From Panulirus ornatus (lineage: Eukaryota; Arthropoda; Malacostraca; Decapoda; Palinuridae): a stretch of DNA of 64,000 nucleotides. Positions 25,508 through 42,781 of the stretch are shown piece after piece. The DNA is taken from the NCBI RefSeq assembly GCF_036320965.1, contig NC_092238.1, positions 59,213,507 to 59,277,506 of the forward strand. Direction: 5' to 3'. Position numbers and translations under genes: made by a program. Numbering within the stretch: the first letter of the stretch is position 1; each line of letters opens with the position of its first letter. The notes beneath the pieces were generated by a model that saw nothing but the letters and a program-made list of their open reading frames with translations, was not told where the DNA came from and ran no database searches.

Positions 25508-27734
25508 CACAGACATATACATATTTACATATGTAGATAATTCAAACTGTCTGCCTTTATTCACTCCCGTCTCCACCCCGCCACACATGAAATGACAACC
25601 CCTCACCCCACAAGTGCGCAAGGTAGCACTAGGAAAAGATAACAAAGTCGAAATTCGCATACACACATTTTCTAGCTGTTATGGATAATGAAACCACAAA
25701 TCCCTTTCCACATCCAGGCCCAGCATTGTTTACCCTAGTCACTTCACATGCCCTGGTTCAATCCATTGACATCGCGTCGACCCCGGTATACCACATCGTC
25801 CCAATTCACTTTACTCCTTGCACGCCTTTCACCCTCCTGCACGTTCAGTCCCCGATCGCTGAAAATTCTTTTCACTCCATCTTTCCACCTCCAATTTTGT
25901 CTTCCATTGCTCGTTCCCTCCACCTCTGAAACATATATCCTCTTTTTCAATCTTTCCTCACTCATTCTCTCCATGTGACCAAACCATTTCAAAACACCCT
26001 CTTCTGTTCTTTCAACCACATTCTTTTTATTACCAGACTTCTCTCTTACCCTTTAATTACTTACTCGATCAAACTACCTCACACCACATATTGTCCTCAA
26101 ACATCTCATTTCCAGCACATCCACCATCCTGCGCACAACTCTATAGCCCACGCCTCACAACCATACAGTATTGTCGGAATCACAATTCCTTCAAAGATAC
26201 CCATTTTTGCTTTCCGAGATAACGTTCTCGACTTCCAAACATTGTTCAACGCTCCTAGACCTTTCGCCCCCTCCCCAACCCTGTGAATTTCTTCCGCTTC
26301 CATAGTTCCATACGCTGACAAATCCACTCCCAAATATCTAAAACACTTCACTTCCTCCAGTTTTTCTCTATTCAAAGGTACCTCCCAATTGACTTGTCCC
26401 TCAACCCTACTGTACCTAATAGCCTTGCTCATATTCACGTTAACTCTCAGCTTTCTTCTTTCACACACTTTACCAAATTCAGTCGCCAGTTCCTGCAGTT
26501 TCCACCGAATCAGCCACCAGCGCTGAATCATCAGCGAACAACAACTGACTCACTTCCCAAGCTCTCTCATTCACAACAGACTGCATACTAGCCCCTATCT
26601 CCAAAACTCTTGCATTCACTTCCCTAACAACCCAACCCAAAAATAATTTAAAAACCATGGAGACATCACGCACCCCTGCCGCACACCAACATTCATTGAG
26701 AACCAATCACTTTCCTCTCTTCCTTACTCGTACATGTGCCTTACATCCTCGATAAAAACTTTTCACTGCTTCTGACAAGTTGCCTTACACACCATATATT
26801 CTTAATACATTCCACAAAGCATCTCTATAAACTCTATCACATCCAATTTCCTGATCCATACATGTTACATACAAATCCATTTGTTTTTCTAAGTATTTCT
26901 CACATATATTCTTCAAAGCAAACACCTGATCCACACATCCTCTACCACTTCTGAAACCACACTGCTCTTCCCCAATCTGATGATATGTACATACCTTCAC
27001 CTTCTCAATCAATACCCTCCCTTATAATTTCCCAGGAATACTCAACAAACTTATACCTCTGTAACTTGGGCACTCATCTTTATCCCCTTTGCCTTTGTAA
27101 AATGGCACTATGCAAGCATTCCGCCAGTCCTCATTCACCTCACCATGATTCATACATACATTAAATAACCTTACTAACCAGTCAACAACACAGTAATCCC
27201 GTTTTTAATAAACTCCACTGCAATACCATCCAAATCAGCTGCCTTCCCGGCTTTCATCTTCCGTTAAGCTTTTACTACCTCTTCTCTGTTTATCAAATCA
27301 TTTTCCCTATGCTTCTCACTTTGCAGACCACCTCGACCAAAACTTCCTATATCTTCTACTCTATCATCAAACACATTCAACAAATCTTCAAAATACTCAC
27401 TCCATCTCCTTCTCACATCACCACTACTAGTTATCACTTCCCCATCAGCCCCCTTCACTGATGTTTCCATTTGTTCCCTTGCCTTACGCACTTTTATTAA
27501 CTCCCTCCAAAACATCTTTTTATTCCCTCAAAGATTTAATGATACTCTCTCACCCCAACGCTCTTTTGCCCTCTTTTTCAATTCTTGCACCTTTCTCTTG
27601 ACCTTCTACCTCTTTCTTTTATACATCTCCCACTCATTTGCATTACCTCCCTGCAAAAGCCTATCTCTTCTATTTCACTAATAATCTTTCTTTTTCATCC
27701 CACCACTCACCACTCTTTCTAATCTGCCCATTTC

Positions 27735-28466
27735 TCACGCTTCGCATACCACAGCATCTTTTTCGCAAGCCATCACTACTTCCCTAAATACATCCCATTC
27801 CCCCACCACTCCACTTACGTCCTTTGTTCTCACCTTTTTCCTGTCTGTACTCAGTCTCTCCTGATACTTCCTCACACAAGTCTCCTTCCCAAAATCACTT
27901 ACACTCACCACCCTCTTTACTCCAACATTCTCACTTCTTTTCTGAAAGCCTCTACAAATATTCCCCTTCGCCTCCAGAAGATAATGATCAGACATCCCTC
28001 CAGTTGCACCTCTCAATACATGAACATCCAAAAGTCTCTGTTTCACGAGCTTATCAATTAATACGTAATCCAATAACGCTCTCTGGCCATCTCTCCTACT
28101 TACATACGTATACTTATGTATATCTCTCTTTTTAAACCAGGTATTCCCAATCATCAGTCCTTTTTCAGTGCATAAATCATCAAGCTCTCCACCTTTTCCA
28201 TTTGCAACACAGAACACCCCATGTACACCAATTATTCCCTCAACTGCCACATTAATCAACTTTGTATTCAAAACACCCATCACTATAACCCGGTCAAATG
28301 TATCAGAACTACTAACACACTCACTCAGCTGCTCCCAAAACACCTGCCTCTTATGATCTTTCTTTTCATGCCCAGATGCATATGCACCAATAATCACACA
28401 TATTTCTCCATCCAATTTCAGTTTTACCCATATCAATCTAGAGATTACTTTCTTACACTCCATCAC
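27735..28466 (-). pseudogene. LINE endonuclease domain remnant (243 aa)
   Basis: Carries [26 protein letters not shown] (the family GDLNA motif with the catalytic Asp changed to Val), the [15 protein letters not shown] region and MSDHYLLEAKG with the catalytic His. The Asp loss and downstream frameshifts argue against activity. Confidence 0.82.
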
Positions 28467-28721
28467 ATACTCCCAGCACTCCTGTTTCAGGAGTTGTGCT
28501 ACTCCTTCCCTTGCTTTTGTCCGCTCACTAACCCCTGACTTTATTCCACTTTACCCTTAAGCTTCGCTTCACTCAGAGGCAGAACATCTAGGTTCCTTTC
28601 CTCAAACTTACTACCTATCTCTCTTCTTTACTTATCTTCGAAACATCCACAAACATTTAGATACTGCAGTCGTAGCCTTCGAGGTAGATGAGCACTCCTC
28701 GCGTGACTTCTGTTTCCCCTT

Positions 28722-28827
28722 TTTAGAAAGCTAAAATACAAGGAGGGGAGGGTTTCTAGCCCCCCGCAATAGTCCCCTTTACTCGCCTTCAACGACACGA
28801 AAGGAATGCGTGAGAAGTATTCTTTTT

Positions 28828-28830
<3 letters not shown>
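28722..28830 (-). promoter_or_regulatory. LINE 5' leader, second example
   Basis: Homologous to 9957-10083. It contains CTCCCCTCCTTGTATTTTAG and TTTCTAAAAAGGGGAAACAG just before the ORF, which align with the matching part of the SINE-like elements (CTCCCCTCTCG then a T run, then CCAAAAGAAGGAACAG). The outermost CCCTGGGG bases have been lost or changed against the (TA)n. Confidence 0.6.

Positions 28831-28873
<43 letters not shown>
28831..28873. repeat. (TA)n microsatellite
   Basis: Short TA tract between a LINE 5' end and the tRNA-like repeat. Confidence 0.95.
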
Positions 28874-28876
<3 letters not shown>

Positions 28877-29104
28877 TACAAACCTCGAACAGCCAGGATC
28901 GAACCCGGGACCCCTGTGCAAGAGGCAGGGATGCTAACCGGTAGGCTATGGGCCTGGCTAATAAGAAACAACTGTGCGAATACTATGTACTCGAACACCT
29001 TTCGTCTCACAATGGTGAGCAATGGGGTCTATACTAGTTATTTCCCAACAGGCGCACATAGCCAGCTGATAGCGTTTTACCGAACCTAACTGTCCAACGC
29101 GGAT
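28874..29104 (-). mobile_element. tRNA-related repeat (SINE-like), single copy
   Basis: On the minus strand it runs from CCGCGTTGGACAGTTAGGTT through TGGTGAGCAATGG-type sequence (in plus) to a tRNA-like 3' part ending GGTTTGTATGAT. It has an A-box-like TAGCCTACCGG (28938-28948) and a perfect B box GGTTCGATCC (28896-28905), 33 bp apart, as in a tRNA. It is homologous to the units at 44354-45381 but stands alone, so it defines a unit of ~230 bp with (TA)-type sequence on both sides. Confidence 0.75.
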
Positions 29105-29244
<140 letters not shown>

Positions 29245-29425
29245 CTTTGTCGCTGTCTCCCGCGTTTGCGAGGTAGCACAAGGAAACAGACGAAAGAAAT
29301 GGCCCAACCCCCCCCATACACATGTATATACATACGTCCACAGACGCAAATATACATACCTACACAGCTTTCCATGGTTTACCCCAGACGCTTCACATGT
29401 CTTGATTCAATCCACTGACAGCACG

Positions 29426-31825
29426 TCAACCCCGGTATACCACATTGCTCCAATTCACTCTATTCCTTGCCCTCCTTTCACCCTCCTGCAAGTTCAGGCC
29501 CCGATCACACAAAATCTTTTTCACTCCATCTTTCCACCTCCAATTTGGTCTCCCTCTTCTCCTCGTTCCCTCCACCTCCGACACATATATCCTCTTGGTC
29601 AACCTTTCCTCACTCATTCTCTCCATGTGCCCAAACCATTTCAAAACACCCTCTTCTGCTCTCTCAACCACGCTCTTTTTATTTCCACACATCTCTTTCA
29701 CCCTTACGTTACTTACTCGATCAAACCACCTCACACCACACATTGTCCTCAGACATCTCATTTCCAGCACATCCATCCTCCTGCGCACAACTCTATCCAT
29801 AGCCCACGCCTCGCAACCATACAACATTGTTGGAACCACTATTCCTTCAAACATACCCATTTTTGCTTTCCCAGATAATGTTCTCGACTTCCACACATTC
29901 TTCAAGGCTCCCAGAATTTTCGCCCCCTCCCCCACCCTATGGTCCACTTCTGCTTCCATGGTTCCATCCGCTGCCAGATCCACTCCCAGATATCTAAAAC
30001 ACTTCACTTCCTCCAGTTTTTCTCCATTCAAACTCACCTCCCAATTTACTTGACCCTCAACCCTACTGTACCTAATAACCTTGCTCTTATTCACATTTAC
30101 TCTTAACTTTCTTCTTCCACACACTTTATCAAACTCCGTCACCAGCTTCTGCAGTTTCTCACATGAATCAGCCACCAGCGCTGTATCATCAGCGAACAAC
30201 AACTGACTCACTTCCCAAGCTCTCTCATCCCCAACAGACTTCATACTTGCCCCTCTTTCCAAAACTCTTGCCTTTACCTCCCTAACAACCCCATCCATAA
30301 ACAAATTAAACAACCATGGAGACATCACACACCCCTGCCGCAAACCTACATTCACTGAGAACCAATCACTTTCCTCTCTTCCTACACGTACACATGCCTT
30401 ACATCCTCGATAAAAACTTTTCACTGCTTCTAACAACTTGCCTCCCACACCATATATTCTTAATACCTTCCACAGAGCATCTCTATCAACTCTATCATAT
30501 GCCTTCTCCAGATCCATAAATGCTACATACAAATCCATTTGCTTTTCTAAGTATTTCTCACATACATTCTTCAAAGCAAACACCTGATCCACACATCCTC
30601 TACCACTTCTGAAACCACACTGCTCTTCCCCAATCTGATGCTCTGTACATGCCTTCACCCTCTCAATCAATACCCTCCCATACAATTTACCAGGAATACT
30701 CAACAAACTTATACCTCTGTAATTTGAGCACTCACTCTTATCCCCTTTTCCTTTGTACAATGGCACTATGCACGCATTCCTCCAATCCTCAGGCACCTCA
30801 CCATGAGTCATACATACATTAAATAACCTTACCAACCAGTCAACAATACAGTCACCCCCTTTTTTAATAAATTCCACTGCAATACCATCCAAACCTGCTG
30901 CCTTGCAAGCTTTCATCTTCCGCAAAGCTTTCACTACCTCTTCTCTGTTTACCAAATCGTTTTCCCTAACCCTCTCACTTTGCACATCACCTCGACCAAA
31001 ACACCCTATATCTGCCACTCTATCATCAAACACATTCAATAAACCTTCAAAATACTCACTCCATCTCCTTCTCACATCACCACTACTTGTTATCACCTCC
31101 CCATTTGCGCCCTTCACTAAAGTTCCCATTTGCTCCCTTGTCTTACGCACTTTATTTACCTCCTTCCAGAACATCTTTTTATTTTCCCTAAAATTTAATG
31201 ACACTCTCTCACCCCAACTCTCATTTGCCCTTTTTTTCACCTCTTGCACCTTTCTCTTGACCTCCTGTCTCTTTCTTTTGTACATCTCCCACTCAATTGC
31301 ATTTTTTCCCTGCAAAAATCGTCCAAATGCCTCTCTCTTCTCTTTCACTAATACTCTTACTTCTTCATCCCACCACTCACTACCCTTTCTAATCAACCCA
31401 CCTCCCACTCTTCTCATGCCACAAGCATCTTTTGCGGAATCCATCACTGACTCCCTAAATACATCCCATTCCTCCCCCACTCCCCTTACTTCCATTGTTC
31501 TCACCTTTTTCCATTCTGTACACAGTCTCTCCTGGTACTTCCTCACACAGGTCTCCTTCCCAAGCTCACTTACTCTCACAACCTTCTTCACCCCAACATT
31601 CACTCTTCTTTTCTGAAAACCCATACAAATCTTCACCTTAGCCTCCACAAGATAATGATCAGACATCCCTCCAGTTGCACCTCTCAGCACATTAACATCC
31701 AAAAGTCTCTCTTTCGCACGTCTGTCAATTAACACGTAATCCAATAACGCTCTCTGGCCATCTCTCCTACTTACATAAGTGTACTTATGTATATCTCGCT
31801 TTTTAAACCAGGTATTCCCAATCAT
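29426..31825 (-). CDS. LINE endonuclease C-terminus + RT ORF, 799 aa, open
   Basis: Longest uninterrupted reading frame in the window. It starts at an internal Met ([11 protein letters not shown]). SDH of the endonuclease is at 55-57, the linker follows to about residue 280, and the RT has motif A Asp at 438 (FMDLEKAYD), motif B RQGCVMSP and FADD at 544-547. The C-terminal WFGHMERM and [10 protein letters not shown] region ends with VYRG. The only visible oddity in the RT is KACKAAGLDG for [10 protein letters not shown]. The N-terminal catalytic part of the endonuclease lies beyond a stop or on the other strand, so the copy is not autonomous. Confidence 0.88.
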   Translation of the reverse strand: MIGNTWFKKRDIHKYTYVSRRDGQRALLDYVLIDRRAKERLLDVNVLRGATGGMSDHYLVEAKVKICMGFQKRRVNVGVKKVVRVSELGKETCVRKYQERLCTEWKKVRTMEVRGVGEEWDVFRESVMDSAKDACGMRRVGGGLIRKGSEWWDEEVRVLVKEKREAFGRFLQGKNAIEWEMYKRKRQEVKRKVQEVKKRANESWGERVSLNFRENKKMFWKEVNKVRKTREQMGTLVKGANGEVITSSGDVRRRWSEYFEGLLNVFDDRVADIGCFGRGDVQSERVRENDLVNREEVVKALRKMKACKAAGLDGIAVEFIKKGGDCIVDWLVRLFNVCMTHGEVPEDWRNACIVPLYKGKGDKSECSNYRGISLLSIPGKLYGRVLIERVKACTEHQIGEEQCGFRSGRGCVDQVFALKNVCEKYLEKQMDLYVAFMDLEKAYDRVDRDALWKVLRIYGVGGKLLEAVKSFYRGCKACVRVGREESDWFSVNVGLRQGCVMSPWLFNLFMDGVVREVKARVLERGASMKSVGDERAWEVSQLLFADDTALVADSCEKLQKLVTEFDKVCGRRKLRVNVNKSKVIRYSRVEGQVNWEVSLNGEKLEEVKCFRYLGVDLAADGTMEAEVDHRVGEGAKILGALKNVWKSRTLSGKAKMGMFEGIVVPTMLYGCEAWAMDRVVRRRMDVLEMRCLRTMCGVRWFDRVSNVRVKEMCGNKKSVVERAEEGVLKWFGHMERMSEERLTKRIYVSEVEGTRRRGRPNWRWKDGVKKILCDRGLNLQEGERRARNRVNWSNVVYRG

Positions 31826-32106
31826 CAGTCCTTTTTCAGCACATTAATCTACAAGCTCTTCACCATTTCCATTTACAACACTGAACACCCCATATATACC
31901 AATTATTCCCTCAACTGCCACATTACTCACCTTTGCATTCAAATCACCCATCACTATAACCCGGTCTCGTGCATCAAAACCACTAACACACTCATTCAGC
32001 TGCTCCCAAAACACTTGCCTCTCATGATCTTTCTTCTCATGCCCAGGTGCATATGCACCAATAATCACCCACCTCTCTCCTCCCCTCCTTGTATTAACTT
32101 TCTAAA

Positions 32107-33989
<1,883 letters not shown>

Positions 33990-33992
<3 letters not shown>

Positions 33993-35134
33993 CGATGGAT
34001 TGCGCAAAAGATGCTTGTGGCATGAGAAGAGTGGGAGGTGGGTTGATCAGAAAGTGTAGTGGGTGGTGGGATAAAGAAGTAAGATTATTAGTGAAAGAGA
34101 AGAGAGAGGCATTTGGACGATTTTTACAGGGAAAAAATGCAATTGAGTGGGAGATGTATAAAAGAAAGAGACAGGAGGTCAAGAGAAAGGTGCAAGAGAT
34201 GAAAAAGAGGGCAAATGAGAGTTGGGGTGACAGAGTATCATTAAATTTTAGGGAGAATAAAAAGATGTTCTGGAAGGAGGTAAATAAAGTGCGTAAGACA
34301 AGGGAGCAAATGGGAACTTCAGTGAAGGGCGCAAATGGGGAGGTGATAACAAGTAGTGGTGATGTGAGAAGGAGATGGAGTGAGTTTTTTGAAGGTTTGT
34401 TGAATATGTTTGATGATAGAGTGGCAGATATAGGGTATTTTGGTCAAGGTGGTGTGAAAAGTGAGAGGGTTAGGGAAAATGATTTGGTAAACAGAGAAGA
34501 GGTAGTAAAAGCTTTGCGGAAGATGAAAGCCGGCAAGGCAACAGGTTTGGATGGTATTGCAGTGGAATTTATTAAAAAAGGGGGAGACTTTATTATTGAC
34601 TGGTTGGTAAGGTTATTTAATGTATGTATGACTCATGGTGAGGTGCCTGAGGATTGGCGGAATGCGTGCATAGTGCCATTGTACAAAGGCAAAGGGGATA
34701 AGAGTGAATGCTCAAATTTCAGAGGTATAATTTTGTTGAGTATTCCTGGTAAATTATATGGGAGGGTATTGATTGAGAGGGTGAAGGCATGTACAGAGCA
34801 TCAGATTGGGGAAGAGCAGTGTGGTTTCAGAAGTGGTAGAGGATGTGTGGATCAGGTGTTTGCTTTGAAGAATGTATGTGAGAAATACTTAGAAAAGCAA
34901 ATGGCTTTGTACGTAGCATTTATGGATCTGGAAAAGGCATATGATAGAGTTGATAAAGATGCTCTGTGGAAGGTATTAAGAATATATGGTGTTGGAGGCA
35001 AGTTGTTAGAAGCAGTGAAAAGTTTTTATCGAGGATGTAAGGCATGTGTACGTGTAGGAAGTGAGGAAGGTGATTGGTTCTCAGTGAATGTAGGTTTTTT
35101 GGCAGGGGTGTGTGATGTCTCCCTGGTTGTTTAA
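33990..35134 (+). pseudogene. LINE linker + RT N-terminal half
   Basis: Open from the (TA)n boundary to a frameshift after FSVNVGF. It contains [20 protein letters not shown] (linker), [29 protein letters not shown] and motif A ([12 protein letters not shown]). The palm motifs B and C continue in 35112-35405. The frame extends upstream into the TA tract, which codes only for alternating Ile and Tyr. Confidence 0.82.
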
Positions 35135-36213
35135 TTTCTTTATGGATGGGGTTGTTAGGGAGGTGAATGCAAGAGTTTTGGAAAAAGGGGCAAGTATGAA
35201 GTCTGTTGTGGATGAGAGAGCTTGGGAAGTGAGTCAGTTGTTGTTCGCTGATGATACAGCGCTGGTGGCTGATTCATGTGAAAAAATGCAGAAGCTGGTG
35301 ACTGAGTTTGGTAAAGTGTGTGAAAGAAGAAAGTTAAGAGTAAATGTGAATAAGAGCAAGGTTATTAGGTATATTGGGTTGAGGGTCAAGTCAATTGGGA
35401 GGTAAGTTTGAATGGAGAAAAACTGGAGGAAGTAGTGTTTTAGATATCTAGGAGTGGATCTGGCAGCGGATGGAACCATGAAAGCGGAAGTGGATCGTAG
35501 GTTGGGGGAGGCGGCGAGAATCCTGGGAACCTTGAAGAATGTGTGAAAGTCGAGAACATTATCTCGGAAAGCAAAAATGGGTATGTTTGAAGGAATAGTT
35601 GTTCCAACAATGTTGTATGGTTGCGAGGCGTGGGCTATGGATACAGTTGTGCGCAGGAGGGTGGAGGTGCTGGAAATGAGATGTTTGAGACAATGTGTGG
35701 TGTGAGGTGGTTTGATCGAGTAAGTAACGTAAGGGTAAGAGTGATGTTTGGAAATAAAAAGAGCGTGGTTGAGAGAGCAGAAGAGGGTGTTTTGAAATGG
35801 TTTGGGCACATGGAGAGAATGAGTGAGGAAAGATTGACCAAGAGGATATATGTGTCGGAGGTGGAGGGAACGAGGAGAAGTGGGAGACCAAATTGGAGGT
35901 GGAAAGATGGAGTGAAAAAGATTTTGTGTGATCGGGGCCTGAACATGCAGGGGGATGAAAGGCGGGCAAGGAATAGAGGGAATTGGATCGATGTGGTATA
36001 CCGGGGTTGACGTGCTGTCAGTGGATTGAATCAGGGCATGTGAAGCGTCTGGGGTAGACCATGGAAAGCTGTGTAGGTATCTATATTTGCGTGTGTGGAC
36101 GTGAATGTATATACATTAGTATGGGTGTGGGTTGGGCCATTTCTTTCGTCTGTTTCCTTGCGCTACCTCGCAAACGCGGGAGACATCGACAAAGCAAAAA
36201 AAAAAAAAAGAAT
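33990..36213 (+). mobile_element. RTE-like LINE, truncated in the linker, short 3'UTR
   Basis: Starts at [16 protein letters not shown] (linker between endonuclease and RT). RT motifs are all visible. One extra base near 35095 shifts frame before motif B; further changes near 35372 and 35440 and a TGA near 35545 follow. A single-base loss near 35690 breaks the C-terminal part. The 3'UTR is short and the tail CAAAGCAAAA. Confidence 0.92.
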
Positions 36214-36235
36214 ATATATATTTATATATATAAGT

Positions 36236-38127
<1,892 letters not shown>

Positions 38128-38207
<80 letters not shown>
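38128..38207. repeat. (TA)n microsatellite
   Basis: 80 bp of TA between the PLE hairpin and a LINE tail. Confidence 0.97.
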
Positions 38208-38215
<8 letters not shown>

Positions 38216-38403
38216 TTATACTTTGTCGCTGTCTCCCGCGTTTGCGAGGTAGCGCAAGGAAACAGACGAAAGAAATGGCCCAACCCCCCCCCCATACACA
38301 TGTATATACATACGTCCACACACGCAAATATACATACCTACACAGCTTTCCATGTTTTACCCCAGACGCTTCACATGCCTTGATTCAATCCACTGACAGC
38401 ACG

Positions 38404-39102
38404 TCAACCCCGGTATACCACATCGCTCCAATTCACTCTATTCCTTGCCCTCCTTTCACCCTCCTGCATGTTCAAGCCCCGATCACACAAAATCTTTTTC
38501 ACTCCATCTTTCCACCTCCAATTTGGTCTCCCTCTTCTCCTCGTTCCCTCCACCTCCGACACATATATCCTCTTGGTCAATCTTTCCTCACTCATTCTCT
38601 CCATGTGCCCAAACCACTTCAAAACACCCTCTTCTGCTCTCTCAACCACGCTCTTTTTATTTCCACACATCTCTCTTACCCTTACGTTACTCACTCGATC
38701 AAACCACCTCACACCACACATTGTCCTCAAACATCTCATTTCCAGCACATCCATCCTCCTGCGCACAACTCTATCCATAGCCCACGCTTCGCAACCATAC
38801 AACATTGTTGGAACCACTATTCCTTCAAACATACCCATTTTTGCTTTCCGAGATAATGTTCTCGACTTCCACACATTCTTCAAGGCCAACAGAATTTTCG
38901 CCCCCTCCCCCACCCTATGATCCACTTCCGCTTCCATGGTTCCATCCGCTGCCAGATCCACTCCCAGATATCTAAAACACTTCACTTCCTCCAGTTTTTC
39001 TCCATTCAAACTCACCTCCCAATTGACTTGACCCTCAACCCTACTGTACCTAATAACCTTGCTCTTATTCACATTTACTCTTAACTTTCTTCTTCCACAC
39101 AC
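38404..39102 (-). CDS. LINE RT thumb and C-terminal region, 232 aa
   Basis: Continuation of the ORF at 39104-41350 after a 2-bp deletion. Reads [72 protein letters not shown] and [15 protein letters not shown], ending VYRG. The cysteines and tryptophans of this C-terminal part are the most conserved positions among all copies in the window. Confidence 0.87.
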   Translation of the reverse strand: MCGRRKLRVNVNKSKVIRYSRVEGQVNWEVSLNGEKLEEVKCFRYLGVDLAADGTMEAEVDHRVGEGAKILLALKNVWKSRTLSRKAKMGMFEGIVVPTMLYGCEAWAMDRVVRRRMDVLEMRCLRTMCGVRWFDRVSNVRVREMCGNKKSVVERAEEGVLKWFGHMERMSEERLTKRIYVSEVEGTRRRGRPNWRWKDGVKKILCDRGLNMQEGERRARNRVNWSDVVYRG

Positions 39103-39103
39103 T

Positions 39104-41350
39104 TTACCAAACTGTCACCAGCTTCTGCAGTTTCTCACATGAATCAGCCACCAGCGCTGTATCATCAGCGAACAACAACTGACTCAATTCCCAAGCTCTC
39201 TCATCCCCAACAGACTTCATACTTGCCCCTCTTTCCAAAACTCTTGCATTTACCTCCTTAACAACCCCATCCATAAACAAATTAAACAACCATGGAGACA
39301 TCACACACCCCTGCCGCAAACCTACATTCACTGAGAAACAATCACCTTCCTCTCTTCCTACACGTACACATGCCTTACATCCTCGATAAAAACTTTTCAC
39401 TGCTTCTAACAACTTTCCTCCCACACCATATATTCTTAATACCTTCCACAGAGCATCTCTATCAACTCTATCATATGCCTTTTCCAGATCCATAAATGCT
39501 ACATACAAATCCATTTGCTTTTCTAAGTATTTCTCACATACATTCTTCAAAGCAAACACCTGATCCACACATCCTCTACCACTTCTGAAACCACACTGCT
39601 CTTCCCCAATCTGATGCTCTGTACATGCCTTCACCCTCTCAATGAATACCCTCCCATATAATTTACCAGGAATACTCAACAAACTTATACGTCTGTAATT
39701 TGAGCACTCACTCTTATCCCCTTTGCCTTTGTACAATGGCACTATGCACGCATTCCGCCAATCCTCAGGCACCTCACCATGAGTCATACATACATTAAAT
39801 AACCTTACCAACCAGTCAACAATAGAGTCACCCCCTTTTTTAATAAATTCCACTGCAATACCATCCAAACCTGCTGCCTTGCCGGCTTTCATCTTTCGCA
39901 AAGCTTTCACTACCTCTTCTCTGTTTACCAAATCATTTTCCCTAACCCTCTCACTTTGCACACCACCTCGACCAAAACCCCCTATATCTGCCACTCTATC
40001 ATCAAACACATTCAACAAACCTTCAAAATACTCACTCCATCTCCTTCTTACATCACCACTACTTGTTATCACCTCCCCATTTGCGCCCTTCACTGAAGTT
40101 CCCATTTGCTCCCTTGTCTTACGCACTTTATTTACCTCCTTCCAGAACATCTTTTTATTCTCCCTAAAATTTAATGATACTCTCTCACCCCAACTCTCAT
40201 TTGCCCTTTTTTTCACCTCTTGCACCTTTCTCTTGTCCTCCTGTCTCTTTCTTTTATACATCTCCCACTCAATTTCATTTTTTCCCTGCAAAAATCGTCC
40301 AAATGCCTCTCTCTTCTCTTTCACTAATACTCTTACTTCTTCATCCCACCACTCACTACCCTTTCTAATCAACCCACCTCCCACTCTTCTCATGCCACAA
40401 GCATCTTTTGCGCAATCCATCACTGATTCCCTAAATACATCCCATTCCTCCCCCACTCCCCTTGCTTCCATTGTTCTCACCTTTTTCCATTCTGTACTCA
40501 GTCTCTCCTGGTACTTCCTCATACAGGTCTCCTTCACAAGCTCACTTACTCTCACCACCCTCTTCACCCCAACATTCACTCTTCTTTTCTGAAAACCCAT
40601 ACAAATCTTCACCTTAGCCTCCACAAGATAATGATCAGACATCCCTCCAGTTGCACATCTCAGCACATTAACATCCAAAAGTCTCTCTTTCGCACGCCTG
40701 TCAATTAACACGTAATCCAATAACGCTCTCTGGCCATCTCTCCTACTTACATAAGTATACTTATGTATATCTCGCTTTTTAAACCAGGTATTCCCAATCA
40801 TCAGTCCTTTTTCAGCACATAAATCTACAAGCTCTTCACCATTTCCATTTACAACACTGAACACCCCATGTATACCAATTATTCCCTCAACTGCCACATT
40901 ACTCACCTTTGCATTCAAATTACCCATCACTATAACCCGGTCTCGTGCATCAAAACCACTAACACACTCATTCAGCTGCTCCCAAAACACTTGCCTCTCT
41001 TGATCTTTCTTCTCATGCCCAGGTGCATATGCACCAATAATCACCCACCTCTCTCCATCAACTTTCAGTTTTACCCATATTATTCGAGAATTTACTTTCT
41101 TACACTCTATCACATACTCCCACAACTCCTGTTTCAGGAGTATTGCTACTCCTTCCCTTGCTCTTGTCCTCTCACTAACCCCTGACTTTACTCCCCAGAC
41201 ATTCCCAAACCACTCTTCCCCTTTACCCTTGAGCTTCGTTTCACTCAGAGCCAAAACATCCAGGTTCCTTTCCTCAAACATACTACCTATCTCTCCTTTT
41301 TTCACATCTTGGTTACATCCACACACATTTAGGCACCCCACTCTGAGCCT
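39104..41350 (-). CDS. LINE endonuclease + RT ORF, ~750 codons open
   Basis: Open from just after the 5' frameshift ([19 protein letters not shown]) to a frameshift after FADD. Endonuclease motifs are [32 protein letters not shown] (catalytic Asp replaced by Asn), [10 protein letters not shown] and [10 protein letters not shown]. The linker has [22 protein letters not shown] motifs are [18 protein letters not shown] (Gly to Arg), [20 protein letters not shown] and FADD. The open frame also extends upstream into the TA tract to 41569, which is not biological. Confidence 0.88.
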   Translation of the reverse strand, partial: RLRVGCLNVCGCNQDVKKGEIGSMFEERNLDVLALSETKLKGKGEEWFGNVWGVKSGVSERTRAREGVAILLKQELWEYVIECKKVNSRIIWVKLKVDGERWVIIGAYAPGHEKKDQERQVFWEQLNECVSGFDARDRVIVMGNLNAKVSNVAVEGIIGIHGVFSVVNGNGEELVDLCAEKGLMIGNTWFKKRDIHKYTYVSRRDGQRALLDYVLIDRRAKERLLDVNVLRCATGGMSDHYLVEAKVKICMGFQKRRVNVGVKRVVRVSELVKETCMRKYQERLSTEWKKVRTMEARGVGEEWDVFRESVMDCAKDACGMRRVGGGLIRKGSEWWDEEVRVLVKEKREAFGRFLQGKNEIEWEMYKRKRQEDKRKVQEVKKRANESWGERVSLNFRENKKMFWKEVNKVRKTREQMGTSVKGANGEVITSSGDVRRRWSEYFEGLLNVFDDRVADIGGFGRGGVQSERVRENDLVNREEVVKALRKMKAGKAAGLDGIAVEFIKKGGDSIVDWLVRLFNVCMTHGEVPEDWRNACIVPLYKGKGDKSECSNYRRISLLSIPGKLYGRVFIERVKACTEHQIGEEQCGFRSGRGCVDQVFALKNVCEKYLEKQMDLYVAFMDLEKAYDRVDRDALWKVLRIYGVGGKLLEAVKSFYRGCKACVRVGREEGDCFSVNVGLRQGCVMSPWLFNLFMDGVVKEVNARVLERGASMKSVGDERAWELSQLLFADDTALVADSCEKLQKLVTVW

Positions 41351-41395
41351 TTCGAGGAGGATGAGCACTCCCCGCGTGACTCCTTCTTCTGCTTC

Positions 41396-42445
<1,050 letters not shown>

Positions 42446-42781
42446 TTGAAAGGGAGCTGTGGTTTTGGTGCATTATTACATGACAGCTGGAGACTGAGTG
42501 TGAAGAAATGTGGCCTTTGTTGTCTTTTCTTAGCGCTACATCGCACACATGAGGGGGACGGAGTTTTTATTTCCTATGTGGTGGGGTAGCGATGGGAATG
42601 AATAAAGGCAGACAGTATGAATTATGTACATGTGTATATATGTATGTGTCTGTGTGTGTATATATATGTATACGTTGAGATGTATAGGTATGTATATTTG
42701 CGTGTGTGGACGTGTGTGTATCCATGTGTATGTGGGTCGGTTGGGCCATTTCTTTCGTCTGTTTCCTTGCGGTACCTCGCC
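42446..42781 (+). mobile_element. RTE-like LINE long 3'UTR fragment
   Basis: Begins at GAAAGGGAGCTGTGG and runs through the long-form 3'UTR to the first arm of the terminal hairpin (GGTACCTCGC), where it is directly joined to a minus-strand LINE. No coding sequence. Confidence 0.83.

Larger units (their letters stand above)
25503..28830 (-). mobile_element. RTE-like LINE, old 5'-complete copy, partial long 3'UTR
   Basis: The right end has the 5' leader (to 28830). The left end lacks the last ~130 bp of the long 3'UTR, including the hairpin. Coding homology spans endonuclease (27735-28466, with MGVLNTKL in place of MGDLNAKV and MSDHYLLEAK), linker, RT (FADDSALV near 26535) and C-terminal region. 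It differs from the other copies at many sites and has frameshifts throughout. It is one of the oldest copies here, judging by divergence. Confidence 0.9.
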
